A stretch of 64,000 bases of DNA. Source: Salinimicrobium marinum. GTDB taxonomy: Bacteria > Bacteroidota > Bacteroidia > Flavobacteriales > Flavobacteriaceae. Shown one piece after another: positions 41,810 to 53,860 of the stretch (within the stretch, counting starts at the first letter, position 1; the number at the start of each line of letters is the position of its first letter). The position numbers were made by a program, and so were the translations under genes. The notes under the pieces were generated by a model. That model saw only the letters and a list, made by a program, of their open reading frames with translations, had not been told where the DNA came from and did no database searches. The stretch is from the NCBI RefSeq assembly GCF_014651535.1, contig NZ_BMXB01000001.1:371470-435469 (forward strand), given 5' to 3'.

Positions 41810-44308
41810 ATGAGAATTGGCGAGATCAACATAACGATAAAAAAAAATTCCGGTTTGCGGTTTTCCGTATTCCTGGGAATGCTGTTTTTGATCTCACCTT
41901 TTAAATCCTGGGGTCAGGAAGATTCAAAATTAAAACTCTGGTACAATAAACCTGCTGAAAAATGGGTGGAGGCACTTCCGGTCGGAAACGGGCGGTTAGG
42001 CGCAATGGTTTATGGAGATCCCCGGGAAGAGGTTATTCAGTTGAATGAAAATACCGTCTGGGCAGGAGGGCCTAACCAAAATGATAATCCTGAAGCCAAA
42101 GAATATTTACCCGAAGTTCAGAAACTTCTGTTTGAAGGAAAAAGCGTAGAAGCCCAGGAGCTCGTTAATCAACATTTTATAAGCAAAACATCCCACGGAA
42201 TGCCTTATCAAACCGTAGGAAACCTGAAATTATCTTTTCTGAATCACCAAAATTACACCGGGTATTACCGGGAACTGGATCTGGAGACTGCCGTTACTAC
42301 TACTCGCTATAAAGTTGAAGAGGTAGCCTATGAAACCAAAGTTTTTGCTTCCCATCCCGACGAGGTTATTGTAGTAGAAATTAAAGCTGATAAACCCGGA
42401 GCTTTAAATTTCACTGCCACAATGGATCGCCCCGGAGGCGCCGATGTTTCAGCTGAAAATGGAGTATTAAAATTAAAGGAAAAAACCAGCGATTTTGAAG
42501 GAGTGGAAGGGAAGATTAAATTTCAGGCCATCACTAAAATTCAGACTGAAGGCGGAGAAATAATTTCAGAAAATAATACTCTCAAAATTCAGAATGCGAA
42601 TAGCGCTACGATGTATATTTCAATAGCTTCTAATTTCAAAAATTATAAGGATCTAAGTATTGATGAAGAGGCAAAAGCAGAGGAATATCTTTCGGCAATA
42701 GAAAAAAAGGAACCGGAAGAGATCTACAAAACCCACCTGGAAGATTATCAGACTTATTTTAATCGGGTGTCCCTGGATCTAGGTGAGACTGAAGCTGCTA
42801 AATTACCCACAAATGAGAGGATTGTAAATTTTAAATCCGGAGATGATCCTGCCCTGGTATCCCTGTATTTTCAGTTTGGCCGGTATCTTTTAATTACCTC
42901 TTCCAGGCCCGGAACTCAACCCGCTAACCTTCAGGGAATTTGGAATGATCAATTAACTCCTGCCTGGGATAGTAAATACACTGTGAATATCAATGCCGAA
43001 ATGAATTACTGGCCGGCGGAGATCACAAATCTTACAGAATTTCATGAGCCATTGATACAGATGGTGAAAAAACTTTCAGAAGCGGGAAGAAAAACCGCCC
43101 GCGATATGTACGGCGCAGAAGGCTGGGTGATGCACCATAATACTGATATATGGCGTGTGACAGGAGCCATAGACGGCTCTTACTGGGGAATGTGGCCTAT
43201 GGGTGGGGTTTGGCTCTCGCAACATTTATTCGATAAATACGATTTTTCAGGCGATACGGAATTCTTAGAATCTGTTTATCCTATAGTAAAAGAAGCCTCA
43301 AAATTCTACCTGGATTTTATGATCAGGGAACCTGAAAATAACTGGCTTGTAGTATCACCTTCTATTTCCCCGGAACACGCTCCTACGGCACATCCTGAAT
43401 CCTCATTGACCTATGGAGCCACAATGGATAATCAACTGATTTTCGACTTGTTTTCAAGAACAGCAAAAGCAGCGGAAATTCTTGAAGAAGACGAAGTATT
43501 TATAGCCGATTTGAATGAAAAGCTTCAGCAATTGCCTCCTATGCAAATTGGAAGTTGGGGACAATTACAGGAATGGATCAAAGACTGGGACGATCCTAAC
43601 AGCGATCACAGGCACGTTTCCCACCTTTACGGACTTTATCCTTCCAACCAGATTTCTCCTTACCGTAATCCGGAATTATTTGAAGCTGCAAAGAGATCTT
43701 TGGTGGCCCGGGGCGATGAATCTACCGGGTGGTCTATGGGCTGGAAGGTGAACCTTTGGGCGAGATTACTGGATGGCGATCATGCCCTCAAGTTAATAAA
43801 AGATCAATTAAGCCCTTCAATGCAGGAAGGCCATGGCGAACAAGGTGGTACTTACCCTAACCTTTTTGATGCGCATCCTCCTTTTCAAATAGATGGAAAT
43901 TTTGGATGTACCGCCGGAATTGCCGAAATGCTGATGCAAAGTCATGATGGCGCCATTCATCTGTTACCGGCATTGCCTGAAGCCTGGGAAAAAGGAAAAA
44001 TTTCAGGTTTAAGAGCTCGTGGAGGCTTTGAAGTGGATCTTGAATGGGAGAATAACAGACCAAAAAATGTTCTCATAAAATCTGAAATGGGTGGTGTTGC
44101 AAGGATTCGATCATATACCCAATTGGAAGGAGAAGGATTAGAAGAACCAACAGGTGATAATCCTAATAAATTCTATCACTTCTCAGAAATAAAAAAACCG
44201 CTTATTTCAGAAGAAGCTGATTTAAAACAAGTAGAAGTTCAGAAGATTTATGAATACGATTTAAAAACTTCTGAAGGAGAAAAGTATGTACTAAAGATTA
44301 AAAAATGA
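41810..44308 (+). CDS. Glycoside hydrolase family 95 (alpha-L-fucosidase/alpha-L-galactosidase)
   Basis: This 832-residue protein has a signal peptide near 15-35. N-terminal GH95 signature [25 protein letters not shown] is followed by the (alpha/alpha)6 domain with [34 protein letters not shown] and [22 protein letters not shown]. These include the Asn pair and Asp of the catalytic machinery known from AfcA-type enzymes. It removes alpha-1,2-L-fucose or L-galactose. In this context of xylan/arabinan-type enzymes, alpha-L-galactosidase activity on complex xylan side chains is plausible. Confidence 0.9.
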   Translation: MRIGEINITIKKNSGLRFSVFLGMLFLISPFKSWGQEDSKLKLWYNKPAEKWVEALPVGNGRLGAMVYGDPREEVIQLNENTVWAGGPNQNDNPEAKEYLPEVQKLLFEGKSVEAQELVNQHFISKTSHGMPYQTVGNLKLSFLNHQNYTGYYRELDLETAVTTTRYKVEEVAYETKVFASHPDEVIVVEIKADKPGALNFTATMDRPGGADVSAENGVLKLKEKTSDFEGVEGKIKFQAITKIQTEGGEIISENNTLKIQNANSATMYISIASNFKNYKDLSIDEEAKAEEYLSAIEKKEPEEIYKTHLEDYQTYFNRVSLDLGETEAAKLPTNERIVNFKSGDDPALVSLYFQFGRYLLITSSRPGTQPANLQGIWNDQLTPAWDSKYTVNINAEMNYWPAEITNLTEFHEPLIQMVKKLSEAGRKTARDMYGAEGWVMHHNTDIWRVTGAIDGSYWGMWPMGGVWLSQHLFDKYDFSGDTEFLESVYPIVKEASKFYLDFMIREPENNWLVVSPSISPEHAPTAHPESSLTYGATMDNQLIFDLFSRTAKAAEILEEDEVFIADLNEKLQQLPPMQIGSWGQLQEWIKDWDDPNSDHRHVSHLYGLYPSNQISPYRNPELFEAAKRSLVARGDESTGWSMGWKVNLWARLLDGDHALKLIKDQLSPSMQEGHGEQGGTYPNLFDAHPPFQIDGNFGCTAGIAEMLMQSHDGAIHLLPALPEAWEKGKISGLRARGGFEVDLEWENNRPKNVLIKSEMGGVARIRSYTQLEGEGLEEPTGDNPNKFYHFSEIKKPLISEEADLKQVEVQKIYEYDLKTSEGEKYVLKIKK

Positions 44309-44332
44309 CTATAACCGATAAACTATAAAGTT

Positions 44333-45301
44333 ATGAAACTAAGAATTAAATTGCTGGCAATACTAGGATTTGGGGCAATGCTCGCACCTAAGCTGTCAAA
44401 AGCCCAAAATCCCATTATTACCGATGTTTTCACGGCAGATCCGGCACCGCTGGTGCATAATGATACTTTGTATCTGTACACAAGTCACGATACAGCATCG
44501 GTTGCCTCTACCAACTATGAAATGAAAGACTGGCTGGTTTTTTCTACTACAGATATGAAAAACTGGACCAATCATGGACCAAAGTTGTCTCCCAAAGATT
44601 TCTCTTGGGCAACGGGAGATGCGTATGCAGCCGAAGTTGAAGAAAGGGACGGGAAGTTTTACTTCTATGTATCTACCTTCCATAAAGATGATGACAGGAG
44701 CGATGGAGGTGCAGCGATAGGAGTAGCAGTTGCCGATTCACCATTAGGCCCATTTGAGGATGCCATAGGAGAGGCCTTAATATATAATGAAATGACTACC
44801 GATAATCCACATGGCTGGGATGATATAGATCCTTCCGTTTTTGTAGATGATGATGGACAGGCTTATATGTTCTGGGGTAATGGCAGTATGAAAATGGTCA
44901 AATTAAAAGATAATATGGTGGAATTAGATGGGCCTATTCAATATTATAATCCCGAGAATTTTATAGAAGGTCCCTGGGTTTATAAAAGAAAGGACCTGTA
45001 TTATTTAGTCTATGCAGGCAAGGGGGAAGAACGTGAGAGAATTGATTATGCCACTTCTAACAGCCCCGAAGGTCCATGGGAGTATCAGGGAATTCTGGCA
45101 GACAGCGCTCCAAACAGTTTTTCCATTCATCCCGGAATCATAGAATACAAGGGAAAAGACTATTTCTTTTACCATAATGGGGTATTACCAACGGGAGGAA
45201 GTTATCGGCGGTCAATTACCGTAGACTATCTGCATTATAATGAAGATGGTACAATCCAGAAAGTGGAACAGACGGAGGAAGGAGTAGAAGCTGTAGAGTA
45301 A
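44333..45301 (+). CDS. Glycoside hydrolase family 43, single domain
   Basis: This 322-residue protein has a signal peptide (MKLRIKLLAILGFGAMLAPKLSKA). A single five-bladed propeller has ITDVFTADPAPLVHN (base Asp), DIDPSVFVDDDGQAYMFWGN and FIEGPWVYKRKDLYYLVYA (acid Glu). It lacks the CBM6 of the previous GH43, and its sequence is closer to endo/exo-arabinanase-type propellers than to the 522-residue one. It stands 24 bases after GH95 and a few bases before the broken esterase. Confidence 0.9.
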   Translation: MKLRIKLLAILGFGAMLAPKLSKAQNPIITDVFTADPAPLVHNDTLYLYTSHDTASVASTNYEMKDWLVFSTTDMKNWTNHGPKLSPKDFSWATGDAYAAEVEERDGKFYFYVSTFHKDDDRSDGGAAIGVAVADSPLGPFEDAIGEALIYNEMTTDNPHGWDDIDPSVFVDDDGQAYMFWGNGSMKMVKLKDNMVELDGPIQYYNPENFIEGPWVYKRKDLYYLVYAGKGEERERIDYATSNSPEGPWEYQGILADSAPNSFSIHPGIIEYKGKDYFFYHNGVLPTGGSYRRSITVDYLHYNEDGTIQKVEQTEEGVEAVE

Positions 45302-45323
45302 AACTAATTTGATCAAAATAATT

Positions 45324-46144
45324 ATGAAAGCAATATATTTTCTAATAGCCCTTATACTAGCCGGGCCGGTAAGTCTTGCTCAGGACCCCAATTTTCACGT
45401 GTATCTAAGTTTTCGTCAGTCAAATATGGAGGGTCACGCTAAGTTTGAACCTCAGGACACCGTTGGGAATGAAAGATTCCAGGTGCTGCAAAGTGTGGAT
45501 TGTTCGGAGCTGGGAAGGGAAGCAGGGAATTGGTACACTGCTGTTCCGCCGTTGTCCAGGTGCGATACCGGTTTAACTCCTACCGATTATTTTGGAAGAA
45601 CTATGGTTCAGAATCTACCGGAAAATGTAAAAGTTGGGTGATTAATGTGGCCGTTGGAGGATGTAAAATTGAATTATTCGATAAAGAAAATCATAAAGAA
45701 TACGTGGCCAATGCTCCCAATTGGATTCTGCCGGCCATTAATAAATACAATGGGAATCCTTATGGCCATTTAGTAGATCTCGGAAAAAAAGCTCAGGAAA
45801 AGGGGGTGATTAAAGGAATCCTTTTACAACTGGGAGAATCTAATACCGGAGATGAGCAGTGGCCCGAAAAAGTGAAGGTTGTTTATGAGAATTTATTGCA
45901 AGATCTAAATTTAAATGCTGAAGAAGTCCCGCTTATTGCGGGAGAAATGGTTTCTGGAGAGCAGGGCGGTAAATGCGCCAGTATGAATAAGATTCTAGCA
46001 AAACTTCCGCAGAAAATTCCCAACGCTCACATCGTTTCTTTAGAAGGCTGTGAAGCAGTGAATGACGGATTACATTTTTCAGCAGCGGGATATAGGGAAT
46101 TGGGGGAGCGTTATGCCGAAAAAATCCTTCCGCTTTTGAAGTAA
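45324..46144 (+). pseudogene. SGNH/CE6-like (SASA) acetyl esterase with a frameshift
   Basis: Two frames form one esterase. The first (ATG 45324, signal peptide ending SLAQ) covers LSFRQSNMEGHAKF, VDCSELGREAGNWYTAVPPL and ends early at 45641. The second continues VINVAVGGCKIELFDK to NDGLHFSAAGYRELGERY and ends at 46144. A one-base deletion in a G-run near 45636-45638 explains the break. The nucleophile block normally reads FGQSNMEG; here it is FRQSNMEG, with Arg for Gly in the oxyanion region. The His block (DGLHF) is intact. Loss of function is likely unless the break is a sequencing error. Confidence 0.75.
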
Positions 46145-46159
46145 TTGATAATAATTTAA

Positions 46160-48085
<1,926 letters not shown>

Positions 48086-48290
48086 AAGGTGGATAAAGAG
48101 GTGTCGGAAAAAAGATAGCAGTCTGCCAATTTGCAGAAGACGGCTTCTAAGTTGTCTCGTTTCTTAATGTTGTCAACATTTGGATCAGAAAGAGTAGTCG
48201 GAAGCTTAATTTTCGGATGTCTTTTGTCATCGCAAGAGAGGATTCTGGAGAAAATATAGATTTAAATTTATAACCTTAAAACCAATTATT

Positions 48291-49238
48291 ATGTCTTATT
48301 CACCAATTAAATTTCTCAAGATTGCCATGTGGACTTTTGTCTTTGTCTTTACAGCACCGGGATGGGCCCAAGATGGCACAATTTATCCAATGGAAACTCC
48401 CAAAGAACCTAATGCCATTCCGCTGGGAACCGGGGGTGTGGAAGATCAGCCTGCCCGCGAAACATGGTTTCGCCAGTGGGGTGATCCTATGGCGCTTAAT
48501 ATTACTACTGCAACTCTTACGCCTTTCCTGCCAGATCCTGATAAAGCGACAGGTACCACCGTTATTGTGGCTCCCGGGGGCGGCTTTAGATGGCTTTCTA
48601 TGGGCAATGAAGGTTGGGAAGTTGCAGAAGCCCTTGCCGAAAAAGGAATCGCTGCCTTCGTATTAAAATACCGGCTTCACCCAACTCCCGAATCTCTCGA
48701 CGACTTTACTGCCTGGATGAATCGCCCTATGACGCCTCCCGCTGAATCTTCCGGTGACGGGGAACCCGCACGACCTGAGCGTCCGCGATGGAACCTGGAC
48801 AATCAACTCGAAGATGCCGAAGCGGCCTATGCCATGATCGTTGAACGTGCTGAAGAATGGGGGGTGGATACCACCAATATAGGAATGATAGGTTTCTCGG
48901 CCGGGGCGGGTCTTACAATGCATTCTACCTTAAATTCAAAAACCATGGATCTTGCTTTTATTGGGCCTGTTTATGGTGGTTTGAATGAAGTAGAGGTGCC
49001 GTCAGACGCTCCTCCGATGTTCAATGTGATCGCAGCAGATGATTTTCTATTTCATGGGGAATTTGGCTTGATCGAGTCCTGGCACAAAGCCGGAATTCCT
49101 GTTGAATTTCATCTCTACCAGAACGGAGGGCATGGTTTCGGCCTGGGAAACCCTGACCGTACCAGTAATCGCTGGTTCGATGCATTTATACATTGGCTTG
49201 AAGTCAATAAATTTCTCAAAGCAGGAGCTGAGGATTAA
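48291..49238 (+). CDS. Secreted alpha/beta hydrolase, likely carbohydrate esterase
   Basis: This 315-residue protein has a signal peptide (about 1-25). It has VIVAPGGGFRWLSMGNEGW (oxyanion GGG), IGMIGFSAGAGLTMHST (nucleophile Ser near 203) and YQNGGHGFGLG (His). The pattern fits BD-FAE/xylan-esterase-like hydrolases (CE20- or CE7-type neighbourhood). It lies 205 bases after the tandem esterase, in the same orientation, and should act on acyl groups of the same polysaccharide. The exact family is uncertain. Confidence 0.75.
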   Translation: MSYSPIKFLKIAMWTFVFVFTAPGWAQDGTIYPMETPKEPNAIPLGTGGVEDQPARETWFRQWGDPMALNITTATLTPFLPDPDKATGTTVIVAPGGGFRWLSMGNEGWEVAEALAEKGIAAFVLKYRLHPTPESLDDFTAWMNRPMTPPAESSGDGEPARPERPRWNLDNQLEDAEAAYAMIVERAEEWGVDTTNIGMIGFSAGAGLTMHSTLNSKTMDLAFIGPVYGGLNEVEVPSDAPPMFNVIAADDFLFHGEFGLIESWHKAGIPVEFHLYQNGGHGFGLGNPDRTSNRWFDAFIHWLEVNKFLKAGAED

Positions 49239-49293
49239 AGAGAGGCAAATTGGAAATCAATATCTTTTTAAAGATGTTGCTAACTAAAATGAA

Positions 49294-49337
49294 AAGCGCA
49301 AGCAGTAAGTTACATTTAAAACTTACTGCTTGCGCTT
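49294..49337. terminator. Perfect 18-bp bidirectional terminator hairpin
   Basis: AAGCGCAAGCAGTAAGTT (49294-49311) pairs perfectly with its complement at 49320-49337 across the eight-base loop ACATTTAA. It sits between the convergent stops of the hydrolase (49238) and the GH9-like gene (49374). On the minus strand a T-rich tract follows. Confidence 0.85.
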
Positions 49338-49373
49338 ACTAATTATAAGATGTTTTTCAGTTTATGATTAGAC

Positions 49374-51926
49374 TTATATATCTAATCTTTTTTTTATCAC
49401 CAGATTTTTAAAAGCTGACCCAAAGATTAAATAACTGGTGTTGCCGCCAATCGTACCCTCGTTTTGTCCCCACAGGAATGGCCAGTCGTCATAGTTTTCA
49501 AAATGGTCAGGTTTTCTGAACAAAATACCCGGAGCAACATTGCCGGGAATGAATGAAAAGTCTGCTCTGTTATTACCATAGAATACTTCCTTGGGACGTG
49601 CTGCACCCACTGTTGCTACTAAGGAATAATTGTGATAGGGATGGTTACCAAATAACCAATCAGTAGCCTTATAAGCGTGGTTGGCATCGATAATATCCGG
49701 GAAATGTTCATTGGCAAAGCTAATGGTAGTACCAAAGTTCACTATGAATCCGCTCCCTGCCCAGTTACCGAGGCCAATAGGCACTCCGTATGGATTATCC
49801 TCTTCAAGTCCGGCAATATATTCATTGTATTTCACCACATAAGGTCGTAGCCTTTCCTTATAAGATGCTTCCATGTGAGGTATCCCGTGTAATGCAGTCA
49901 ATATTACAAAACTAACGTTCCGGTCAAGGGCAGGCCACAAAAGCTCCTGAAATTTATCTTTATATTGTTGCTCTTCTGTAGAGATATATAGCTGAAGATT
50001 AGTGGAAATATCTGCTACAGATGCCCACTCCCTGCCCGTGCTATCCTGCGGCTGACTCGCAAGTAATTCTGTGGCCTCCTTCAGAAGCCTTTTAGACTGG
50101 GTTAATGCTCTTTCTGAAAGGTCATCATTATATCCTTTCAACGCCCGGCTTGCTGCGGCAAACACAGTTGCGGCCCGAAGATCGAGGCTTGGATTGCGGC
50201 TGGTAAAAGCCCACATATCATCTTTAACTCCGCTGGATTCACCGTCAGCAGCTATTTCGTAAGGACCAAGCTCGGCATTATATGGAAGTCCGTCTGTTAA
50301 TGATGCGGCGTCACCAAGGTGATGGTAATTATAAAGTACCGAATTGGAAAGGGTCTGCGCCATGTGTCCAATAATTTCCGCCTGTGCCACAAGGTTCAGG
50401 GTGCCATGCTCGATAAATTGTAGGATATCTGGTGTTCCATCGGGGCGATGAAGAACAACATGTCGTGCTTCCTGATCAACAAAAGTCTGGTCGCGTAAGG
50501 GTTTGAAAGATTCCCAGGTCTGGACAAAATTCTGCACCACGCTAATATTGGAGTGTGTCTCAATATCAAAATCTCCTGCGTCAAAAAAACCACCTACGTT
50601 CAGTCCCGGGATCAATTCAAGGGCTTCATATTCGGTATCTGTTGTTGGCCCCTGCTCATGAAGGTCAAAATGATCGGTATTTGGAGGAGCCTGAAGGTAA
50701 CCATCTTTAAAAGGTTCCCCGTGCCAAACCCTGTATCCTTCCTTCACGAACATATGGTTCATGTGTATCGGAATCCAAATATCGCTAGTGGCGTCAGTAA
50801 TTTTATCATAAACGCTTTTGTTTATTATAAAGTTATTTGTTTTAGTATCTCCGTACATGATATAATATATACCCGGAGTGTTAACGGAAGAAAAATTGAA
50901 TTTCACATAGTGATATTTATAGTAGTCACCCCATGGTTCTATTTTGCCATTAAATACTTCGGTAGTTTTGCCGTCTTCACCTATTTTATGAATAGAAGCT
51001 TTCTCAAGCGGTTTAGCTTTTTTGTCTAGTTCAATGACTGAAACTTTTTCCTGGGAAGGAAGGTAGCCCACCTGGGAGAAACCAATATTTGGCTCTCTTA
51101 CCCAGTTGTTAATGGCGTTTGGTTCTACTGTCCATGTTAAAACTTTACCAGTTTTTCCTGCGGGAAGCAAACTCCGAACTACAAACCAGCCGTTTTGAGC
51201 AAGTACACGGCCGTCAAAAAGCATTAGATCGGCATATCGGGAAGTGATCTTTACCATCCTTTCTGGTTCATCGGGAGCAAGAAGCAAAGTGCGTCCTGTT
51301 TCAAGAGGCAGCACATCAATGAATTCTCCGGTACCCCTGTCGTCGTAAGTTTCATAACCTTTATACTGCTTGAGCTTTTCAGTGTTAGGTCTTGTAACAG
51401 TATTACCAACAACATATCGGGGGAAACGGTTAATACGCTCATCCATTAAATAGGTTTTAGCCCAGTATTGGGAAGGAAGAAATTCCAGATTGAATCCGGC
51501 ACTTCCTTCAAGTTCTGTAGGAACCGGTTGGTCCAGGTACACCGAAATCTCAACTCCTCTACCTTTAGCAGTAACCACCACTCTCGATTCAAAATCAAAA
51601 TCATCATACCTGAGAACAGATTCAATGCTATTGGAAGCATTGTTTACCTTCCGCGTAGGTATACTGGGAACAAGATCCCACTGTTCAGGAGTGTTGGAGA
51701 GTCTCACAGCTCCGCCTTGAGCTGTTCTTACGCCATGGTGAATGAGTTCAATTCCGGCAGTTTTTTCATCATTAAACCCTCCTGTAAAAAGGTTGTTGTA
51801 AACAAGAACATTAAACCCTTGCGTTTCAAAATATTCCTGGTCATTCAGTTTTAGGTCCTGGCTTGAAGCAATGTGACATACCGCTAAAAGCAGCATCAAT
51901 ACTGATAGAAATGTTCGTCTTTTCAT
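49374..51926 (-). CDS. Glycoside hydrolase family 9-like enzyme with long N-terminal domain
   Basis: This 850-residue protein has a signal peptide (MKRRTFLSVLMLLLAVCHIASS). Residues 25-280 form a beta-rich domain I do not recognise. An Ig-like segment (about 285-370) of the CelD_N type precedes the (alpha/alpha)6 domain. GGFFDAGDFD near 446-455 contains the DAGD base motif of GH9. NHPYHNYSLVATVGAARPK near 770 and WGQNEGTIGGNTSYLIFG near 820 match the catalytic-acid end of the family. Substrate could be a beta-glucan or an exo-acting amino-sugar glycan; the family is fairly clear. Confidence 0.75.
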   Translation of the reverse strand: MKRRTFLSVLMLLLAVCHIASSQDLKLNDQEYFETQGFNVLVYNNLFTGGFNDEKTAGIELIHHGVRTAQGGAVRLSNTPEQWDLVPSIPTRKVNNASNSIESVLRYDDFDFESRVVVTAKGRGVEISVYLDQPVPTELEGSAGFNLEFLPSQYWAKTYLMDERINRFPRYVVGNTVTRPNTEKLKQYKGYETYDDRGTGEFIDVLPLETGRTLLLAPDEPERMVKITSRYADLMLFDGRVLAQNGWFVVRSLLPAGKTGKVLTWTVEPNAINNWVREPNIGFSQVGYLPSQEKVSVIELDKKAKPLEKASIHKIGEDGKTTEVFNGKIEPWGDYYKYHYVKFNFSSVNTPGIYYIMYGDTKTNNFIINKSVYDKITDATSDIWIPIHMNHMFVKEGYRVWHGEPFKDGYLQAPPNTDHFDLHEQGPTTDTEYEALELIPGLNVGGFFDAGDFDIETHSNISVVQNFVQTWESFKPLRDQTFVDQEARHVVLHRPDGTPDILQFIEHGTLNLVAQAEIIGHMAQTLSNSVLYNYHHLGDAASLTDGLPYNAELGPYEIAADGESSGVKDDMWAFTSRNPSLDLRAATVFAAASRALKGYNDDLSERALTQSKRLLKEATELLASQPQDSTGREWASVADISTNLQLYISTEEQQYKDKFQELLWPALDRNVSFVILTALHGIPHMEASYKERLRPYVVKYNEYIAGLEEDNPYGVPIGLGNWAGSGFIVNFGTTISFANEHFPDIIDANHAYKATDWLFGNHPYHNYSLVATVGAARPKEVFYGNNRADFSFIPGNVAPGILFRKPDHFENYDDWPFLWGQNEGTIGGNTSYLIFGSAFKNLVIKKRLDI

Positions 51927-52211
51927 GTAATTAAATTAAGAGATTCTTTACTGTGCGGCTTTATAGTACAGCAATCATACTATTGAGTCTTAAATACTTG
52001 CAAAATATTAAAATTTAATTAGTATTTATAATGTTTTGTGTTTAAATCACACTTAATATAAAGGGAATTGTCTTTTGGATCTTCATTTCCTCTACGCTTC
52101 CAAAAGATTTTAATTCTGAAGACCTTCATGGCGTAGTAAGTAACCCAATATTCAGACTAAAGAGCAAACTCCCGACTTTGTTTTTTCTGCATCAATATCT
52201 ACTGGAAGATA
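51927..52211. other. Intergenic stretch
   Basis: No gene. It contains the promoter region for the GH9-like gene (minus strand) and AT-rich sequence. Nothing else was seen. Confidence 0.4.
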
Positions 52212-52250
52212 AAAGAGCATAGAACAGGCCAGAACTGTTTTATGCTCTTT
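52212..52250 (-). terminator. Terminator of the haloperoxidase gene
   Basis: On the minus strand AAAGAGCATA-AAACAG and CTGTTC-TATGCTCTTT form a long nearly perfect stem around a short loop, ending in TTTTATC, 11 bases after the stop at 52261. Confidence 0.75.
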
Positions 52251-52260
52251 CTAATCAAAC

Positions 52261-53745
52261 TTAATATTGGTTTTCTGCTTCACCAATATGTATTTTGTAA
52301 AATTTCCAGGCTTCCCGGGCCACATTCCGGCCTAATTCCAATCCTGCTATGTTATCAGCCTGAATATGATACCCACCCATAACTCTTGAAATTCCTGCCA
52401 TTTCAGCTGTTTCAGTAAAAGTTGGGAATTTCAAAGTGACTGTCTCCCCTAAATTTTCGGGTTCTGTCATAGCGCCTGCAACTAATTCTACTTCAGAACC
52501 AAAGTGATCACTTCCTGTCCATAACTTAAGAGCTTCAGCACAGCCTCCGCTAATAGTGCTGTGTCCTGAAACATAGGAAGGAAAAGGTGGACATAAAAAA
52601 GTGTCGGGAGAGTAGGGCCTCCATTCCGGGCCATTTAATTCAATAAATCCCTTATCTGGTCCGCCCCAGGCTTTTATCTTTTTATTTTTGTAATAATGGT
52701 GTACTAAAGCATTTGGTCTGGCCGAATCATAAAACATTTTTGAATCCCAGCAAGCTATAAACGCGTCCATTGCCACAACCTGTACATAAAAATACATTTT
52801 TACATCCTCATCAAGATTATGATTATCCCGAAGGGAAACCTCCTGAGCAAACTTGAGCCAATGCCCCGCCTGCTGAACAGATTGGGGTCCATCCCGCATA
52901 AATTCTACTAATGCTTTATCATGATCTGTTAAGTTTGCCTGCAATTCGATTACCTCTTTGACCTCTTTTTCTAATTGATCTGAACCAATGAGTGGAGGTG
53001 GACCGGGACGGAATTGATCGGCGGATTGTAAGGCAATGGGTTTAACTTTATCCCAAAAAGGGGTTAAACAACCTGGAGCAAATTTTCCGTCTGTACCATC
53101 TGAAAAATATTTGGGTTGCCACCTGTTTAGATCTATATTTTCATCGGGGGAATTTATCGGCTCATAATTCACATAATTGAAGTAAGCCTCTCCGTTTGAC
53201 CCGTCTTCTTCTCCATATTGATTTGACCCGTCTCCCTTCCTGGCTTCAATGACTGCCTTTGCCGCCAGGTTTCCAATGCCCTCTGGTGTAGTGGGGTCTA
53301 AAGAATTGTTAGTTGGGTCCAGGCCTAATTCCAGCATGAAATTGGTGAAAAGCTCTTCATCTGAATAATAATATTCGCTCAAGGTCCTATATGCGGCGTA
53401 ACTTATAGCGATTTCCTTATTCTTAAGACTATGCTCAAGGTTCGGTCTCCGTAAAGTTTCAGTTAGATATACAGGAATGGCTTTATCGTGATATCTGGAC
53501 CAGGCATCAAAAATCGAGGTGAATATCAATCCTAAAAACCGGGAGGTTACCGTTGGTCTTGGATTGAATTTTTCTGTATCATTTGCGGTTGCAATTAAAA
53601 CCATTTCACTCCACTTGTAAGCCAGATTTTCAGCACCTTTTGGCACCTCCTTTTCAATTGTATTACATACTTTCCCCTGCGTTTGATTCGGTCTGCCACT
53701 AAAACATGCCAACAGGGTCAAAAAACATAAAGCTGCCTTTCTCAT
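52261..53745 (-). CDS. Vanadium-dependent haloperoxidase/PAP2-superfamily protein
   Basis: This 494-residue protein has a signal peptide (about 1-24). The three vanadate/phosphate-binding motifs are complete: KMFYDSARP (Kx6RP, near 335), FPSYVSGHST (PSxxSGH, near 390) and SRVMGGYHIQAD (SRx5Hx3D, near 446-457, His near 453). The N-terminal helical region includes NPRPTVTSRFLGLIFTSIFDAWSRY, typical of VHPO-like proteins of Bacteroidota. It may halogenate phenolic or polysaccharide substrates using H2O2, or act as a phosphatase; motif spacing favours a VHPO-like enzyme. Confidence 0.85.
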   Translation of the reverse strand: MRKAALCFLTLLACFSGRPNQTQGKVCNTIEKEVPKGAENLAYKWSEMVLIATANDTEKFNPRPTVTSRFLGLIFTSIFDAWSRYHDKAIPVYLTETLRRPNLEHSLKNKEIAISYAAYRTLSEYYYSDEELFTNFMLELGLDPTNNSLDPTTPEGIGNLAAKAVIEARKGDGSNQYGEEDGSNGEAYFNYVNYEPINSPDENIDLNRWQPKYFSDGTDGKFAPGCLTPFWDKVKPIALQSADQFRPGPPPLIGSDQLEKEVKEVIELQANLTDHDKALVEFMRDGPQSVQQAGHWLKFAQEVSLRDNHNLDEDVKMYFYVQVVAMDAFIACWDSKMFYDSARPNALVHHYYKNKKIKAWGGPDKGFIELNGPEWRPYSPDTFLCPPFPSYVSGHSTISGGCAEALKLWTGSDHFGSEVELVAGAMTEPENLGETVTLKFPTFTETAEMAGISRVMGGYHIQADNIAGLELGRNVAREAWKFYKIHIGEAENQY

Positions 53746-53860
53746 TGTTCCAAATGATTAATTTTGAGCTATTTTAATTATTTTATTTGTTAAAACCTAA
53801 AAAGAGTATTGCTTTTCATCTCGAGGTTAAACTCTTAAAAAAAGATTATCCTTCCTTTTC

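Noticed and set aside
40433-45301. GH43 genes as recent tandem duplicates
   Set aside because: The three proteins differ in length, domain set and motif details, so they are distinct subfamilies.
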